DNA of 64,000 nucleotides. Source: Cristatella mucedo (Eukaryota; Bryozoa; Phylactolaemata; Cristatellidae). The stretch lies in assembly GCA_009760855.2 (NCBI GenBank), contig WPIO01000130.1:423501-487500 (forward strand). The letters are read 5' to 3'. Position numbers and translations under genes: made by a program. Below the pieces are notes generated by a model that saw nothing but the letters and a program-made list of their open reading frames with translations, made no database searches and was not told where the DNA came from. Of the stretch, positions 23,801 through 34,700 are shown in pieces (within the stretch, counting starts at the first letter, position 1; every line of letters starts with the position of its first letter).

Positions 23801-26800
23801 ATTGCGAGCAAGATCTAATGCTTAGATAATCATACAGGGCTCTTAAGTATTTTGCTTAGAAAAGCATACAAGAAGGCACTCACGGTCACCGGTGAGTAGG
23901 ACCCCTATTTAGTAACATGCACCAACCAATAGGTAATGACAGGCAAAGTATCATGCTTTAGCAAGTAAGCACACAATTATCCTGCTTAGGCATAGTTTCT
24001 GGAAATTGGTGGCCATCCTAGTGCTAATGTCTTCGATGCATGCCGAAAGGGAATTAACTGAGTCAGGTGCTGAGCAATGGTGAATAGACTCACTGGGAAG
24101 GGTAGAGCAGAGTCTTAGGTGCCGAAACGAACGCTGAGATTGTGTTTGAGGATGCGATCGGCTATAAGGATAATATAGGCAGTTAGCAACGGGTGGCCTG
24201 AGACCAAACCCCAGGGTACTTGATACTTAAAGGGCTCCCTGGATGACTCAAGCCATTTACATCTATACTCGGGCATCTCTGGCTGAGGTAGAACCTCACA
24301 CAGTTGAGCACTTTGCTGTTTAAGTGCTTGTGAGTGGGGCTAGTAAAAGGAGGAAGTAGTACATCTAGGTAGACGGCTGCTAAGGCAGAGTCTCGAGGGA
24401 AGCGAATGCAACTTGGGAATGACATAGACTTGTCACCCTAAACTAAACGCCATCTTGTTGCCGTCTCGTTGTGCTCTATAAATAGCACCGGTGCCCCGAC
24501 AGGGATAATACGAATGTCCCCACCACTTTTGAGTATACTAAATGGGCGTACATGGATGTGTATTCCCACAAATTGCTTATTTGCAATGTAGTGACTATAA
24601 TGATAAGTATGATGTTTATAAACCTCACTAAATGATGCCACAGGTGTAGCACATTCTCGTGAAACCTTGATAACTTGTTTACGTATGCACGGTTGTTTAG
24701 TTTTTTATTGCATCATTTTGTTGTTTGCCCCCCCCCCCCCGGAATGTTCGGAGGGAGGATCGTGTATCAGGCAAGATACCTGCCACCAGGTATTTATTCA
24801 TCATTCGTTGGGTTTGCCGTTTTGCTGAGTATGTAAATTAGCCAGGTATTTCTCTGCAGATTTTAGTGTTGTCTCTACCTGCATGATTGTTGCATGCTGC
24901 CGAGTTCAACCTTGGGTTCAGCATGCCAGTTCAGCTCACAGAGTTCAACCGTGGGCAACACCCTCACCTTTTTGGTTTCTATTCCACGTGACAGTGTGTG
25001 CAGCTATAACCAGAAGCAGTTTGATTTTGTTTATAGACTTTCGACGTTTCGAAGCTAGAAAAAGTTAAGCACCTATTCACAAAGCCGATCAAGAAGCTGT
25101 ATGCCAAATTTAGAGCAGGCCCGACGTGAGTTTTCTAGTTAGTTGATTTGCATGTTTGTTCGTCAGTTTTACCGTTTTATTGTATGCTTACCACAGACAT
25201 GATTCTGTTGATGGCTGGCCTGCATACTTTGGACAGCCTTTCTGCTGTCCACAATTCAGCCTCCTGCAAGAATCTGTTCTGATACTTCGGAGCTTGTCGG
25301 AAGGGAATGGTGCATGTTGCAGCTCAATTCTTCATAATCTAACAGCCACAAGTTTTGCCATACGGTAAACTGACAATTTTCAATTAGACACATACACCTG
25401 GGCATAACATGTGCAAAACTTGGATGGAGATAATGAGCAGAGGTGAAAAGAAAGTGCAAGGAGATTGAGAGAAGATAGAGAGAAGAGAGTCAAGAGATGC
25501 GTAGAGTGGAAGAGACAGACATAAGATATGCATGGATAGAATATCTGCATAAAGGTCCTTTTACCTCTGCCGGTATAGAAAGAACAAATGTAGGATAGGG
25601 ATCTAGTTGTTGTGGCAACATTCCATTTAAGATATTAGCCCTGTGACCACTTCTGTCACATGATAAACACACTGATTTGACCCAGTGGTTATGGTGCTCC
25701 CTTGACCGCGATTATGGTTATTGTATTTGATGTTTTTTATGACTGAGGTTGTAAGTTCGAGCCCCATGGCATGTATGAAGTGCCTGACTAGAGATTTAGT
25801 TCTCTTAGGGTGATATACAAATGAGTTATTATTTATTGTTAATCTACAAAATCAGTTTCCTCGGAAAGGGTCATATAATGCAGTGAAATTTGACTGCCCT
25901 TGAAAGATTTACCTTGTAATGTCTACAAGTCGCCCAGCTGATTTGTAATAGATAATACCTTGGCAATACCTCATTAATATCTCACTCCTAAAGTACGTTA
26001 GCATTAACGAATGTTCTTTGTGACTCTACAGTGGCTTGATAAAAAAAAACTGCCAGCATGTGGCTATAGCTTAATTGTATATCATGTGCATCAAGTTCTG
26101 GCCTATCGGGCATTTTGGTCACGGCTGTGCGATGTGCCTACTCTGCCTTAAACTGCTTTGTCCATACCATAATAGAAAGAGGTGTCAGAGTGTCTTTGCT
26201 CGGATGATAGTAGATAAGGCATGTAGATAAGGCGTGTAGATAAGGCGTGTAGATAAGGCATGATCTGCTTAAACGCAGAGCCATTGTGCTCAGTGGCTGT
26301 GCTTTGTCTTGATTCCAGCATTTAGTTGATGGTTACCTTCGTGTTTCCTGCTACAACATGCATGCATCTGAATCTATTTTAATCGTGGAGCATGTTCTTA
26401 AATCATCGAAAAGTATAATGTAGACATAACTCATTATGTGTAAAGCATTACAGACGGCTGATCGTCCATGCCTAAACGGTGCTTTGCCTTAAATCTATTA
26501 TCTTTTACGCCATTGCTACTACCGTATACGTATGCTCTCAGAAGCATGATCTGTAGCTTAGTGGGCTTTACAGCTGTGAATTAGCCAAAACTGAGTAACC
26601 CTGCTCTGAACTGCAAGTGTAACATTTAAGTGAGATAGCAAGCATGTGTCTGTCCTATTTGTTCAACCGATTTTGATCTTGTATTATTTGAAAGTACCCG
26701 AGTTAGAAAATCTTTGTAAACTAGACCAAAAATCGAACATGGTATCTCTTGATAGCGACTAGGCAAACCATGTCTAACCCAGAAATAAACTGGAAGAATC

Positions 26801-28281
26801 ATATCTACAAATAGAAAAGTTACAGTTCTCTGCATCATATATGACTTGTGTCCCAACTTGTTAAACTTTAGTACATCGAGGTACTGGTTTGCAGCTTGTT
26901 GAGGTACATGCTTGTGACATTCAAAAATTCATGTACAGCACAGCTTTGTGCCAAGTTGATTCCATAACTCGACCAATACTTGATTGATCAACGTGAAATT
27001 TTAAATGCGAGTTCATCTGATTATTCACAGCTTCATTAGTTCATTTCTGAGTTTAGTTATATAACTTTTGCTATGCATTTCCACGATTGCAGAATAAAAA
27101 GCTCAACGCAGACGTTTGATCGCATATATTGCAAAAGTTATCCAACCCAGTCAGAAATAAACTACCACAGTGATGTTCAATTAGAACCGGACTGGCATTT
27201 GAAATTTCGCGTTGATCGGTCAAGTAATGGCCGAGTTATGAAGCTGTTTAAAAGTCACAAGCATGTTCCTCAACAAGCTGTAGACCAGTACCTCTATGTA
27301 CAAACAAGGTTCAACAAGTTGGGACACAAGTCGTATATGATCCAGAGATCAGTCGATTTCTTGTTTCTATGTATATGTACATGTAGCTTCTGCTTTATTT
27401 CTTGGTTAGATTTGGTTTGCTCGATCGATTGTTAGATTAAGGCTCTCCTTTTATGTGGAAATCATCAAAACTTCAGATCCCATTTATAACATTTTTGTTT
27501 TTGAAAGGTACGCTAAATAATTATTTGATCGTTAGACCAATCTTCTCATTTCTCTTGACATTTATTCTTAACTTATGAGTTTACCCATAATTTGGACTTG
27601 CCTTTCAGAAGACCCGGTCCCATTAGCATTTTTGGATTCAGATTGAACCCTTTGTATAAAGTGAAGGTGAAGGTCGAGTGATTCAACGGCCTTATTTATT
27701 CAGTGGCGCGAGAGCTTTTGTGGATATCACCCTCCCTTGCAGCAGGCAATAAAGGAGTGGCTGGTGCAGGTCTCAAACCCACGACCTGGGTCGTGAATGT
27801 GAAGTGTCAACACCTTGCCCCTAATACAGTGGTTCGGAGAGTTATACGAATAGACATTGAGTCCATAGAACCACAGGGTTAGTGAAGTTTAATGCACCAG
27901 AGTTCAGCACTCTTAGAAGACAGTAAATGGCATCGTAGGGCGACTTATAAATCCCTCGTGTTTCTAATACATGGTTATATGCCTTAAACTACGGTCAGAA
28001 GATGTCTGTTGACGAGATGTGTGTGCTCCGCGTGTATGAGCAGGTTAGGCATGCTCCAACTTCTATCCTACAATATCGGCTTTGTACCATATTAGCCATT
28101 TGTACGTTCAGTGCCTAAAGGGAATTTCAATTATTTTTGCAGTGACTCGGGTAGTGATGCAAGACAAGGCGCTTTGACATCCGACAAGCATTTGGCAGCA
28201 TCGCGAAATGGTGATAACACTAGTAGTGATGCTGACGATACTGATCTGGAGCCTCCGATGAGAAAAAAACAGCGAAAATAG
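3684..28281 (+). CDS. MYBBP1A: MYBBP1A / DNA polymerase V (Pol5) homologue, 5'-partial, 21 exons
   Basis: Nucleolar HEAT-like protein of the MYBBP1A/Pol5 family, involved in rRNA synthesis and transcriptional co-repression (family knowledge). Exons: 3684-3740, 3819-3872, 5470-5589, 5770-5827, 5912-6054, 6219-6282, 6429-6625, 6730-6878, 9216-9273, 12758-12871, 13287-13362, 16965-17014, 17140-17199, 17320-17393, 17472-17523, 20749-20820, 22354-22398, 22557-22622, 22707-22805, 25037-25125, 28143-28281 (stop). Phases agree at all junctions and give 611 codons. Diagnostic segments are EPEWIEVVTELL, SSHLLRSVSSSVF, an acidic Asp/Glu tract in exons 6-7 followed by DGDVDPTLR, DSEMFRLDDALAAAF, and MLELLVPLV across the exon 9/10 join, all in the order of the vertebrate protein. 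The tail is short and basic, ending RKKQRK, much shorter than the vertebrate Lys-rich tail. The N-terminal half was not found and must lie upstream or in diverged exons in the first 3.6 kb. Intron 8 appears to use a GC donor. Confidence 0.9.
7030..7270 (+). mobile_element. Two partial LINE 3'-end fragments in tandem
   Basis: Inside MYBBP1A intron 8. Two successive pieces match the C-terminal end of the LINE ORF (AWNSLPTC-like and FGDSAFSSYAPKAWNSLPTCITTSSD). The segment around CGGAACTCACTTCCGACCTGCATCACG recurs about 140 bases later, so the same LINE region is present twice. Confidence 0.6.
7290..8640 (-). mobile_element. Decayed antisense LINE reverse-transcriptase fragment
   Basis: Read on the minus strand, 8258-8494 resembles the region of the main LINE around KFQSGFRANHSTESAL...LLRNADMGRV (here TFQWGFRAFHSKN...YNDLLNNVDQGRV). 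Further along, at 7600-7740, the part corresponding to the C-terminal AYFQLHNIAKI...CLD region can be traced. Numerous stops. In MYBBP1A intron 8. Confidence 0.55.
8641..9215. other. Intron 8 remainder, nothing recognised
   Basis: No protein motifs and no clear repeats. It ends with the pyrimidine tract and CGGCAG acceptor of MYBBP1A exon 9. Confidence 0.4.
9274..10265. other. Intron 9 first part, nothing recognised
   Basis: Open frames here (9104-9448 on the minus strand, 9490-9723 on the plus strand) lack family motifs. The sequence may be old transposon DNA, but nothing specific supports that. Confidence 0.35.
10266..11700 (-). mobile_element. Tc1/mariner element, decayed, with both ends visible
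   Basis: Minus-strand frames encode transposase pieces: GAVLCTDEPKLKWRKYVRR (first catalytic D region), GGGSVMVCGYVSI, IQGVMNQNVYLDILRN, then frameshifted parts containing the WPSQSPDLN-like region. The left end near 10266 (TACACTCCCTTCCAAAAGC) and the right end near 11665-11700 (GCCAATACTTTTGAACTGGAATGTGT) are imperfect inverted copies, consistent with terminal repeats. Lies in MYBBP1A intron 9. Not functional. Confidence 0.75.
11693..11867. repeat. (GT)n and (TA)n microsatellites, TA tract flanked by a perfect 13-bp inverted repeat
   Basis: About 38 bases of GT repeat are followed by about 100 bases of TA repeat. GCTCACTCTGCTG (11737-11749) before the TA tract is matched exactly by its reverse complement after it (11855-11867). 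The long open frames across it are artefacts of the dinucleotides. Confidence 0.9.
11868..12757. other. Intron 9 last part, nothing recognised
   Basis: AT-rich intronic DNA without protein motifs. It ends at the TTTCCAG acceptor of MYBBP1A exon 10. An upstream CGCAG acceptor 16 bases earlier would break the frame. Confidence 0.4.
13438..13592 (-). mobile_element. tRNA-derived SINE (family 2), antisense
   Basis: Contains, read on the minus strand, a B-box-like GGTTCGAATC segment, then a body with GGCAATAxC and ending in a GGCTCTTCTGCCACTATACAAA-like tail. Similar copies occur at 13715, 27680, 45612 and 53838-54170. In MYBBP1A intron 11. Confidence 0.6.
13715..13845 (-). mobile_element. tRNA-derived SINE (family 2), antisense, diverged
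   Basis: Read on the minus strand it has a tRNA-like head (GCTCAGGGGTAGGGGCTAG), a B box GTGGGTTCGAGTCC and the family-2 body. It lies immediately upstream of the LINE at 13.9 kb. Confidence 0.6.
13895..16827 (+). mobile_element. CR1/L2-like LINE, 5'-truncated, nearly intact ORF with one frameshift
   Basis: Non-LTR retrotransposon in MYBBP1A intron 11, in sense orientation. 13954-15498 and 15447-16586 are one ORF split by a small frameshift near 15438. Endonuclease: VYRPPGT, MGDFNVHF, LSDHMLISF. Reverse transcriptase: LSNYRPVSLLPFLSK, FQSGFRANHSTESALL, motif A LDLSAAFDTIDHKVLL, motif B GVPQGSVLGPVLF, motif C FYADDTQLYL. A Cys/His-bearing C-terminal region follows. The 3' UTR of about 240 bases ends in the hairpin at 16753-16790 and an ATT microsatellite tail. 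The endonuclease N-terminus is missing. Closely related 3' parts occur at 19.5, 48.5 and 57.3 kb, so the family was recently active. Confidence 0.93.
17790..17965 (+). mobile_element. LINE 3' tail fragment inside the MULE
   Basis: Matches the LINE 3' UTR from the CACCCCTAACCATGTTATTC segment through the terminal hairpin (here AAGTGCC...GGGTGCT, both arms changed compatibly) to a short ATT-rich end. Severely 5'-truncated. Confidence 0.7.
19488..20460 (+). mobile_element. LINE copy, 5'-truncated, nested in the MULE
   Basis: Begins at the point equivalent to 15862 in the main LINE (DDKTNLLVMG region) and runs to the hairpin (20388-20426) and ATT tail. The ORF is broken by a TAA near 19665 but remains open from 19736 to 20221. 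Near-identical to the main copy. Confidence 0.9.
20821..21700. other. Intron 16 first part, nothing recognised
   Basis: No motifs found in the short open frames. AT-rich intronic sequence of MYBBP1A. Confidence 0.4.
21700..22060 (+). repeat. Copy of one arm of the foldback repeat family
   Basis: Shares an extended match with the left arm at 26755-27070, including GCATCATATGxGGCTTGT, CAACTTGTTGAACCTT, GGTACATGTTCGCAGCTTGTTGAGGTGCTTG and a GATCTGGTTxCATCxGAxCAGTTC-like end. Only one arm is seen here. Lies in MYBBP1A intron 16. Confidence 0.65.
22806..23900. other. Intron 19 first part, nothing recognised
   Basis: No coding motifs. Near 23895 the phrase AGTAGGACCCCTATTTAGTAACATGCAC recurs in almost the same form near 37605, both just before antisense LINE debris, so an old repeat boundary is likely. 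Confidence 0.4.
23930..24430 (-). mobile_element. Decayed antisense LINE reverse-transcriptase fragment
   Basis: On the minus strand, 24183-24425 parallels the palm region of the LINE (LNCVRFYLSQRCPSIDVNG against LQWFRSYLSGRLQSVDVNG, then LSIKYPGVWSQ against LKYGVPQGS). The following bases correspond to the LADVIAKHNLGF...SLAACIDDI region with frameshifts. In MYBBP1A intron 19. Confidence 0.65.
24431..25036. other. Intron 19 last part with a poly(C) run
   Basis: Contains a 12-14 base C homopolymer near 24729-24741. The words GAGTTCAACC and its near copy recur at 24900-24955. No gene. Ends at the TTTATAG acceptor of exon 20. Confidence 0.4.
25126..25676. other. Intron 20 first part, nothing recognised
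   Basis: No protein motif in the open frames. A purine-rich patch of GAGAGAAGATAGAGAGAAG type occurs at 25465-25495. Confidence 0.4.
25677..25831 (+). mobile_element. tRNA-derived SINE (family 1) with LINE-like 3' end
   Basis: A-box-like CCCAGTGGTTATGGTGCTC, B-box-like AAGTTCGAGCCCC, then the 3' domain GAAGTGCCTGACTAGAGATTTAGTTCTCTTAGGGTG...ATACAAATGAGTTATT, which parallels the LINE terminal hairpin. In MYBBP1A intron 20. Confidence 0.75.
26207..26262 (+). repeat. 14-bp tandem repeat, about four copies
   Basis: The unit GTAGATAAGGCxTGT repeats directly four times, with A/G variation at one position. Short minisatellite in MYBBP1A intron 20. Confidence 0.85.
26755..27437. repeat. Long inverted (foldback) repeat
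   Basis: Two arms of about 300 bases (about 26755-27071 and 27138-27437) are imperfect reverse complements around a spacer of about 65 bases. The best matches include GTCCCAACTTGTT / AACAAGTTGGGAC and GCTTGTTGAGG / CCTCAACAAGC. No transposase is inside. It could be a non-autonomous foldback/MITE element, or two opposed copies of one repeat. A single related arm lies at 21.7-22.1 kb. An open frame in the right arm (27073-27435) has no known motif. Confidence 0.75.
27680..27835 (-). mobile_element. tRNA-derived SINE (family 2), antisense, diverged
   Basis: Matches the family body (AACGGCCTTATTTATTCAGTGGCGCGAGAG, GGCAATAAAGGAG) and, on the minus strand, the B-box-like GTGGGTTTGAGACC. Lies shortly before the last MYBBP1A exon. 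Confidence 0.6.
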
Positions 28282-28517
28282 TTTGTGTACCGTGGTCATA
28301 GCAGGAGCTCGTGGAAGTGTAAACGTATACATCGATGCAGATCATGTTGGATATTAATCCAGAAATGATAACAGGCGATGTTTTTTAAGGCTCTATGAAA
28401 CAAAAACACAACTTTTTCCGACAACACTGCAAAGATGTATAATCGCTGATTTTTATTTGCTTGCTATTATTGGAAAACCATTTTGGACCGACTTTCTGAT
28501 GTATGCCTCTATTCATG

Positions 28518-28523
28518 AATAAA
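28518..28523 (+). promoter_or_regulatory. Poly(A) signal AATAAA of MYBBP1A
   Basis: A canonical AATAAA lies 237 bases after the MYBBP1A stop codon on the same strand, the usual place for the cleavage and polyadenylation signal. No transcript evidence is available. Confidence 0.6.
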
Positions 28524-31500
28524 ATGGGAGTCTCACCTTAGTGTTCCTCTTAACTGCCTGTAGCAAATGTTGGTCTCTGAACAACAGCTTAATCAATTCT
28601 TTAAATAAGCTTAAATCTGTATTCATTTGGCATTTCGGGATTCTGTATCTTTTAAATATTTAGACTATTTACTAGAATCAATTGTGCCACCACCAGAAAT
28701 GTGAGGAGTCCAGTCCAATGAGAAGGTGGCATGACCGCCTTGACTTAATGAAGTAAAGAGCTATTGTTCAAATGCTACATAAACTAGTGCAACAGCGAAA
28801 AAAACAAAGAAGTTTATAAGAATTAAAATACATGTTACATAGATTCAGTTTCGCGTTTAACTGAAGTGACACCACCACTGTTATCAACCACCAGTCTCAT
28901 GGCTCGGGCATTCTTCGAAATTACCAATGACCAACATTCTGGGTTGGGCTTTTCAAACAGCCTTGCAAGCTCGAAAATGCCCTGGACATAATATTGCCCA
29001 ATTTCACTCGTAACTGTCGTCGTACAACATTCCATTGGACTGTAAAGTTGAGCTCCGAAAATTGCCTGGCCACTCCTTTCACTCGAAGCCAAATTGTTCC
29101 ATATAATTAAAAAGCATGGAACCTTGTTGTTTGTTGTGTGTTTTGAGTCATTCTCCTGCTTGACAGTGAAGTTCTGACCACGGAGCTACATTGCACCAAG
29201 TAGGTAACAGTCTGGAGGTCAAAATGGATAAAATATCTGCGTCGTGATGTCAAGAGTCGTAGCAGCACTCCCATTTCATCGCTTGTCAAACAGCCATATG
29301 CCACGAGCCTTTTTTGCTCAGCATTCACCGGTATTTCCTTTGAATATACGGTTCGAAGTAGTGTTAATTGGAACGATTGCATGGGCACTGCTTGTGCTTG
29401 CAGGTACCAATTCTCATGAACTCGTTGGTGCCACGCTAGATTACTTTGCTCAAATGAGTGTTTCTGTCTCTAGCCCATGCGCAGGATCGGTTTTCTGCTT
29501 CACCGTCAGCTTTGTCGGGCTCCTTTGAATCCGAGCGAAGAGTCCCTGCTAATTTAGGCACCGGGTTGCCCTTGCCGCCTCGAGCGGAAGATCGTGGGTA
29601 GAGCTGTCTTCTCAAAAGCTACGACGTAAGCCGGAGGCGTCTGTGGTAGTAGATCAAGTGAAGCATATTAAATAGTGGTACATTGTTGGTGGGACGTTCA
29701 CCTAGAGTATCGCGACCTAAGCCAGACGAGTCCTTGAGATTCGATCAAGTAATGCACCCTCTAGAGCATTAGGCAACGCAAATGCCTGAACCACAAATGA
29801 CTATCGCTTTAAAAGAGTTTGTAAGGGTCTGCGCTTGTGTAACTTTCACTACAAGAACTTCAAAGGACTTGTACTGGCACCACTACCTGAGGTTTCGGAG
29901 GAAGAGATGTCGATCGAGGAGACTTGCTTATTCTAAAGAGAGGACGCGCGACCTGTAGCAAGTCTGCTTATCCTTTCTAGATGCCCTTATAGGCTACAAT
30001 GCATCTAAGATACAGAATGACCGAAGGCAGTCTGCCGTGGAATCTAGAGGAGAAAAGTATGCCTTGATGGTGGATCGATCCCGCCACCTCCATTAAGCGT
30101 TTAAGCTTTGATATAGAGGAAGACGTTCGCCCGTACAACTCCAGCAACAAATAGTACTGTAGGCTCGACGATGCAACTCGTGTTGGGCCAGCTCCTTACC
30201 ACTGAGCAATGTGCACGTGAAAAGAAGCGACCTAATTTAACATTGCTTTCTTTATTGCCGAGCCAGCAGGGTTTTCTTTTCCCAGCGTTTTCTCCATCAC
30301 CACTGCAAGTTGCTCGCACGCAATGCCAACTTGTTCCCAAAGTTTGAATCCGAAATATTATTCCTGCTTTTCGCATTTCGGCAAAATAAACAAAAACGCT
30401 TCGCGATCGGATACCGAGCTGGTTTGGTCCAGCCCCGACCAAGACCTGGCTGATGTCGTGGGTTCGAGCCCCGAGGCATATGTGAAGCGCCTGAATAGAG
30501 ATTAAGTTCTCTTGTGGCACTATACAAATGATTTATATATATATATATATATATGTCCAACTATTATGCACTAGCCTATACCCATGAAAAATCAAGGAAA
30601 ACTCAACCATTGGCTTTTGAGGATGGGTCATGATTTCTGTTGACCTAGCTGGTAAGTATGCCCTACTTAGGGGAAATCTTACTTTATGCAGCAGAAATTC
30701 ATAAAATCCAACAGTAAAAATATTTCCAAAGAGTATTCGACACGTTTTTACTCTTCCTTCGACTTCCTCAGTCTATTGCTGTTACTGAGTTTGACGAAAA
30801 TCACGCTTTCATAAAGTTTCGGAAGTTCGGCTCCTTAAGTGGCTTCTTTATTGTTTTCTCGTTCTCGTCTGAGATTTTTCGCTCGGCTCTCTTTTGTCAT
30901 TAAGATCAATTGTCATTTTTAAGTTTGGTACTTTCTCACTTTTGAGAATTCCTTAGTTTGGTCTTTTTCCAAATAAATTTATTTTCAACAAGGAGAGTGC
31001 ATTCATTTTGTTGTTCGCATTTATTCTATTTTTAGCTAGTGTTCTCTCCACATTGTTAAGCGCCAGCTAGTGAATCAGTTGTAACTTTTCTGTATGGAAG
31101 AGGTGTGTTGGGCATACGGTGTTAGCTGTCACTGCACGTGTGCCTGGTACGTACTTACAGAATGTCAATACATTAATAAATTTTAGCAAAACCGCCGAGC
31201 TTTCCGCAGTAACCGGCAACATTTTCACATGCCGGATTACAGTGAAAACGTAAAAAAGGTACGTTATATTTGCTTTGTCGTGATGGGGTTGAAAGTTTAC
31301 AATCGCATTTAGTATAACATTTGCCACAGACTCAGTAAATTTAAATACAATCGGAAGTGTACACTGAGCCCTTAGCCTTGTCCGAGACGTGTCAACGATG
31401 AATAACTGGGACAATCGAATTGGGATCGTTGGTCAGACGACAGCGTGACAATATGCAAAATATAGTGTCAATTAGCTATACAAAAAACACGTAGGATAAC

Positions 31501-31703
31501 TCCTACTGAGCCGTCATTCACGTGCTATAGGTTTTCCATACTCTAACCGACTTCAATGCAGACCACCAAGAATTAGTTGCAGCAGATAATGTTCCAGCAA
31601 AGAGAGTCCCTGGGAATCAAGATGATTTTGATGGTAGCCATGACTGTCTTAGTCTCGCGGCCTCATTGTCATTTCCTCCGGTGTCACTTTCTCGCTCAGC
31701 TTT
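28524..31703. other. Intergenic spacer between MYBBP1A and CCDC113 (tail to tail)
   Basis: No recognisable gene. It holds a SINE (30418-30535), a short TA repeat (30535-30553) and a tRNA-like antisense head near 30130-30250 (GCTCAGTGGTAAGGAGCTGG on the minus strand). The other open frames show no family motif. The flanking genes converge here. Confidence 0.6.
30418..30535 (+). mobile_element. tRNA-derived SINE (family 1) with LINE-like 3' end
   Basis: B box GTGGGTTCGAGCCCC followed by the 3' domain GAAGCGCCTGAATAGAGATTAAGTTCTCTTGTGGCACTATACAAATGA. The head is partly degraded. It ends in a TA repeat. Confidence 0.75.
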
Positions 31704-34700
31704 TCATACTTCCTGCTGGCCAACTTTCATTGTGTTCCAGGTCTTCCGATGTGTCTTCAACGCCATCTGTCAAGGGAAACCAAGAATTATCTCGAGTCGT
31801 TTGTGACCAGATCCTGAATGCTTTGAATTTAGTAAATCAATCCAAAAAAATGTTATTGCAAAAGAAGCATCAAATTGGCAAACAGACAGAACATTACAGC
31901 GGTTTTTTCTAAATTTAAGAGACTACTATAGGATTATAAGAAACAAGTTGATCAATCGTAAGAGGAACTGGGGGAGTGACTGAATGGCGAGACTTACGTC
32001 GGCAATATCAACCTTTCTTTCCCAGCTTCGGACCTTCTTTTGCAGCTCATAGAGGCCAGCTTTCTCTGAAACGTACTCCATAACTTCCGGCACTTGATAG
32101 TCGCTCAGCTGACCTCGATACTTCCTGTTAATGTGCTCTGCTTTTTGTCGCTCCTCTTCGACCATTGCAGTCTCAGCATCAATCCTCGTAAGGAGTTCAT
32201 TTCGCGAACTGATTTCAGACTTCAGCCTGTCAGACTCTAAGGTCAAGACATGCAACTTCTTCTACAAGAGAAATTTTTAGTAAGGTCATTTTAATTTACA
32301 GCGCTAATGTTCGAATTAAAACTATTAGCCCAGAGCATTACGCAACCAAGACACCAACTTAGCAAAGTACTTGTATATGCGTCCTCTTTCCCCTTCTTGG
32401 CAGCTGAACTGACAGACAGCCATTTATTTAATAAGTTATTTTAATAAGCTATATAAGTTTAATAAGCGATTCCCTTATTGCTCTGCTAAGATCCGATATA
32501 TGTCGAGTACGTCTAATCTAATGCAATGAACAAAATTGACGGTGTAAAAGATGAAGGGCGACTCCTGAAGCTGAAACAGCTTGGCTTTTCTTAAGGGGCA
32601 TGGGTACTAAGAAATGTGCACACGGATTCTTATCTAAGCAACCTCGTTGAATGTCAACACCGTCATAAATGTAGGCTCTGTTATGAATGCTGTTAGCTCA
32701 CGCATAAAGTAAAAGGGGTGGCCACAGTAATAGATGGATTGCGCTCTTGGTTTGATTTGCAGGTAAGTTTTATGCTAGCAGCTCAGGTGCTCTCAGACAC
32801 TTCCCTCCTGGGAGCCTGACATTTTATTGGGCAAATATCTTAAGTGCCTTTCTCGAGTCTAGAAAGTAGCTGCGACCTCAGTTGAACTATTCCGTAACTT
32901 AAGACTATATACATGCAATATGCATGAAAAGTCAGCCTCAGCAGCTGGTCAAGATTGCTAGCTGTTTGAGCAGAGTCCTCACGATATCCACCGATTAATT
33001 AAACTAGGCTAGACTAATCCGGGTTGCACGCACTACTTAGAAAACACTATTCCGACTGGGATTTATTGAGATGACCTGATCTCTGAAGCGTTTCCACTGG
33101 GCTCAACTGACGATTCAAACTTCTCCTAGCGTGGTCAAATCGGGAGAGGAAAAGTCAGCTTACCCCTAACCTCAGCGGTGCTTGCACTCCACGATCCAGG
33201 TCATCGGTTGTTGCATCCTGGTACTGGGTAATTCTTTATTGTGCACTGCAAGCTAGTGATACCTAATCAGAATCTACTCCCGTTACTTAAGTGAGGCTGT
33301 TGAATCAGCCGAGCTTTACTTTCCATTCAGTTTATATGGTCAGCATCTACCATTCGCTCTCTGTGCGAGCTTGACTTGAGAATTTTCGAATGTTGGACTT
33401 ACCCTATAGTGCCATTTTCGAAAAAAAACTTCACTCCTCCTTAGTGACATGGTAGAGTCAAACCTTCTTTCTATAGATAACTTCTACGCAATGCCTCGCT
33501 ACTACATTCATACTTGGCCTAATATTTTGGCAAGTATTCGTACGTTATTGTGCCTACTTTACCTTGAAAGAGTTGAGAACCTGTACAGTGTTGGTCGCCA
33601 TTTGCTTCAGTCGCAGGAGATCCGAATTCCTCTCTTCGATCTTCTCTAAATACTGACTATTCTCTATTTTAAGTTGATTAAAATCTACTTCATGTAGCAC
33701 TTCGCCCATTTCTTCTTTTTGCTTGAGTTGCATGTGAAGCTTATTTATTTGCACCTTCAGGGTGGAGTTCTTCAGTCGCAGTTTTTCGATTAAAGTCTCC
33801 TACACGGGATTGAAAGCATTAGAAAATCTGTCATTTCAGCATATTTAGACAGTCCACTATGCCTTGAACGAACAGATATTACCCTTGCCCGGTGCTTGTC
33901 GTCAAAGTATCTCTCAACTCGCTCGGCAACGACTTTACCGGTCTGAGCGTTGACGGCACCTTTCACAATGTCCCTGTCAAATTCATATGAAGACTTTTTG
34001 ATTTCAGCCAGTCTTATTTCCGCTTCTTCCATAACGGCCTGAGCGAGAAAAACCGGCGACGCTTGATAAAATGCATAGCAAATATTTACGCAACGGCTGC
34101 TACCCGAATTTCGGATGTCTTCTAAGACCTTGGAATTCGTACTCACCCTATAAGTATCAAGTATTTTTTCAGAATCCTCCTCAAAACTCGACATTTCTTG
34201 CTTCAGCTCTTCGATTTCACGCTGAGCAACATCGCACTTCTGTTCAGCTGTGAGTCTGAGCATTCTGTCCGCATGTCCGCTACGAGATTTAGAGCGCTTT
34301 CGAGCTCCGAGTCGACCCACAGCCGCTAGCGTCTCTTGAGCGGTCGAAACTTGAGCCACGGCAACGACTCCGTCTTTGACAGCTTCTTTCGGCTCGATTC
34401 TTTTAAGGAAATTTTCGAACATTTGTGTCTCAATGTCGAGTGCTTGATTCGAGTGTCTACAAGTAGCCACGACGCATTTAAGTAATACCAATACATTGAA
34501 ATATATTCATCTATATTAAGATATATATAACATATAAAGCTACGATAATTAACTGGACGGTATTTTCTTTATTTATACTCTACATCTGGACATGCATTCT
34601 AAGTGTGCATATACTTTGCTATTGCATACGAAGACTTTTGGGTTAGGAGCAAAAAATTGGCAAGTCATGCCGAATCATTGGAAACAAGAAGATTCCCTCT

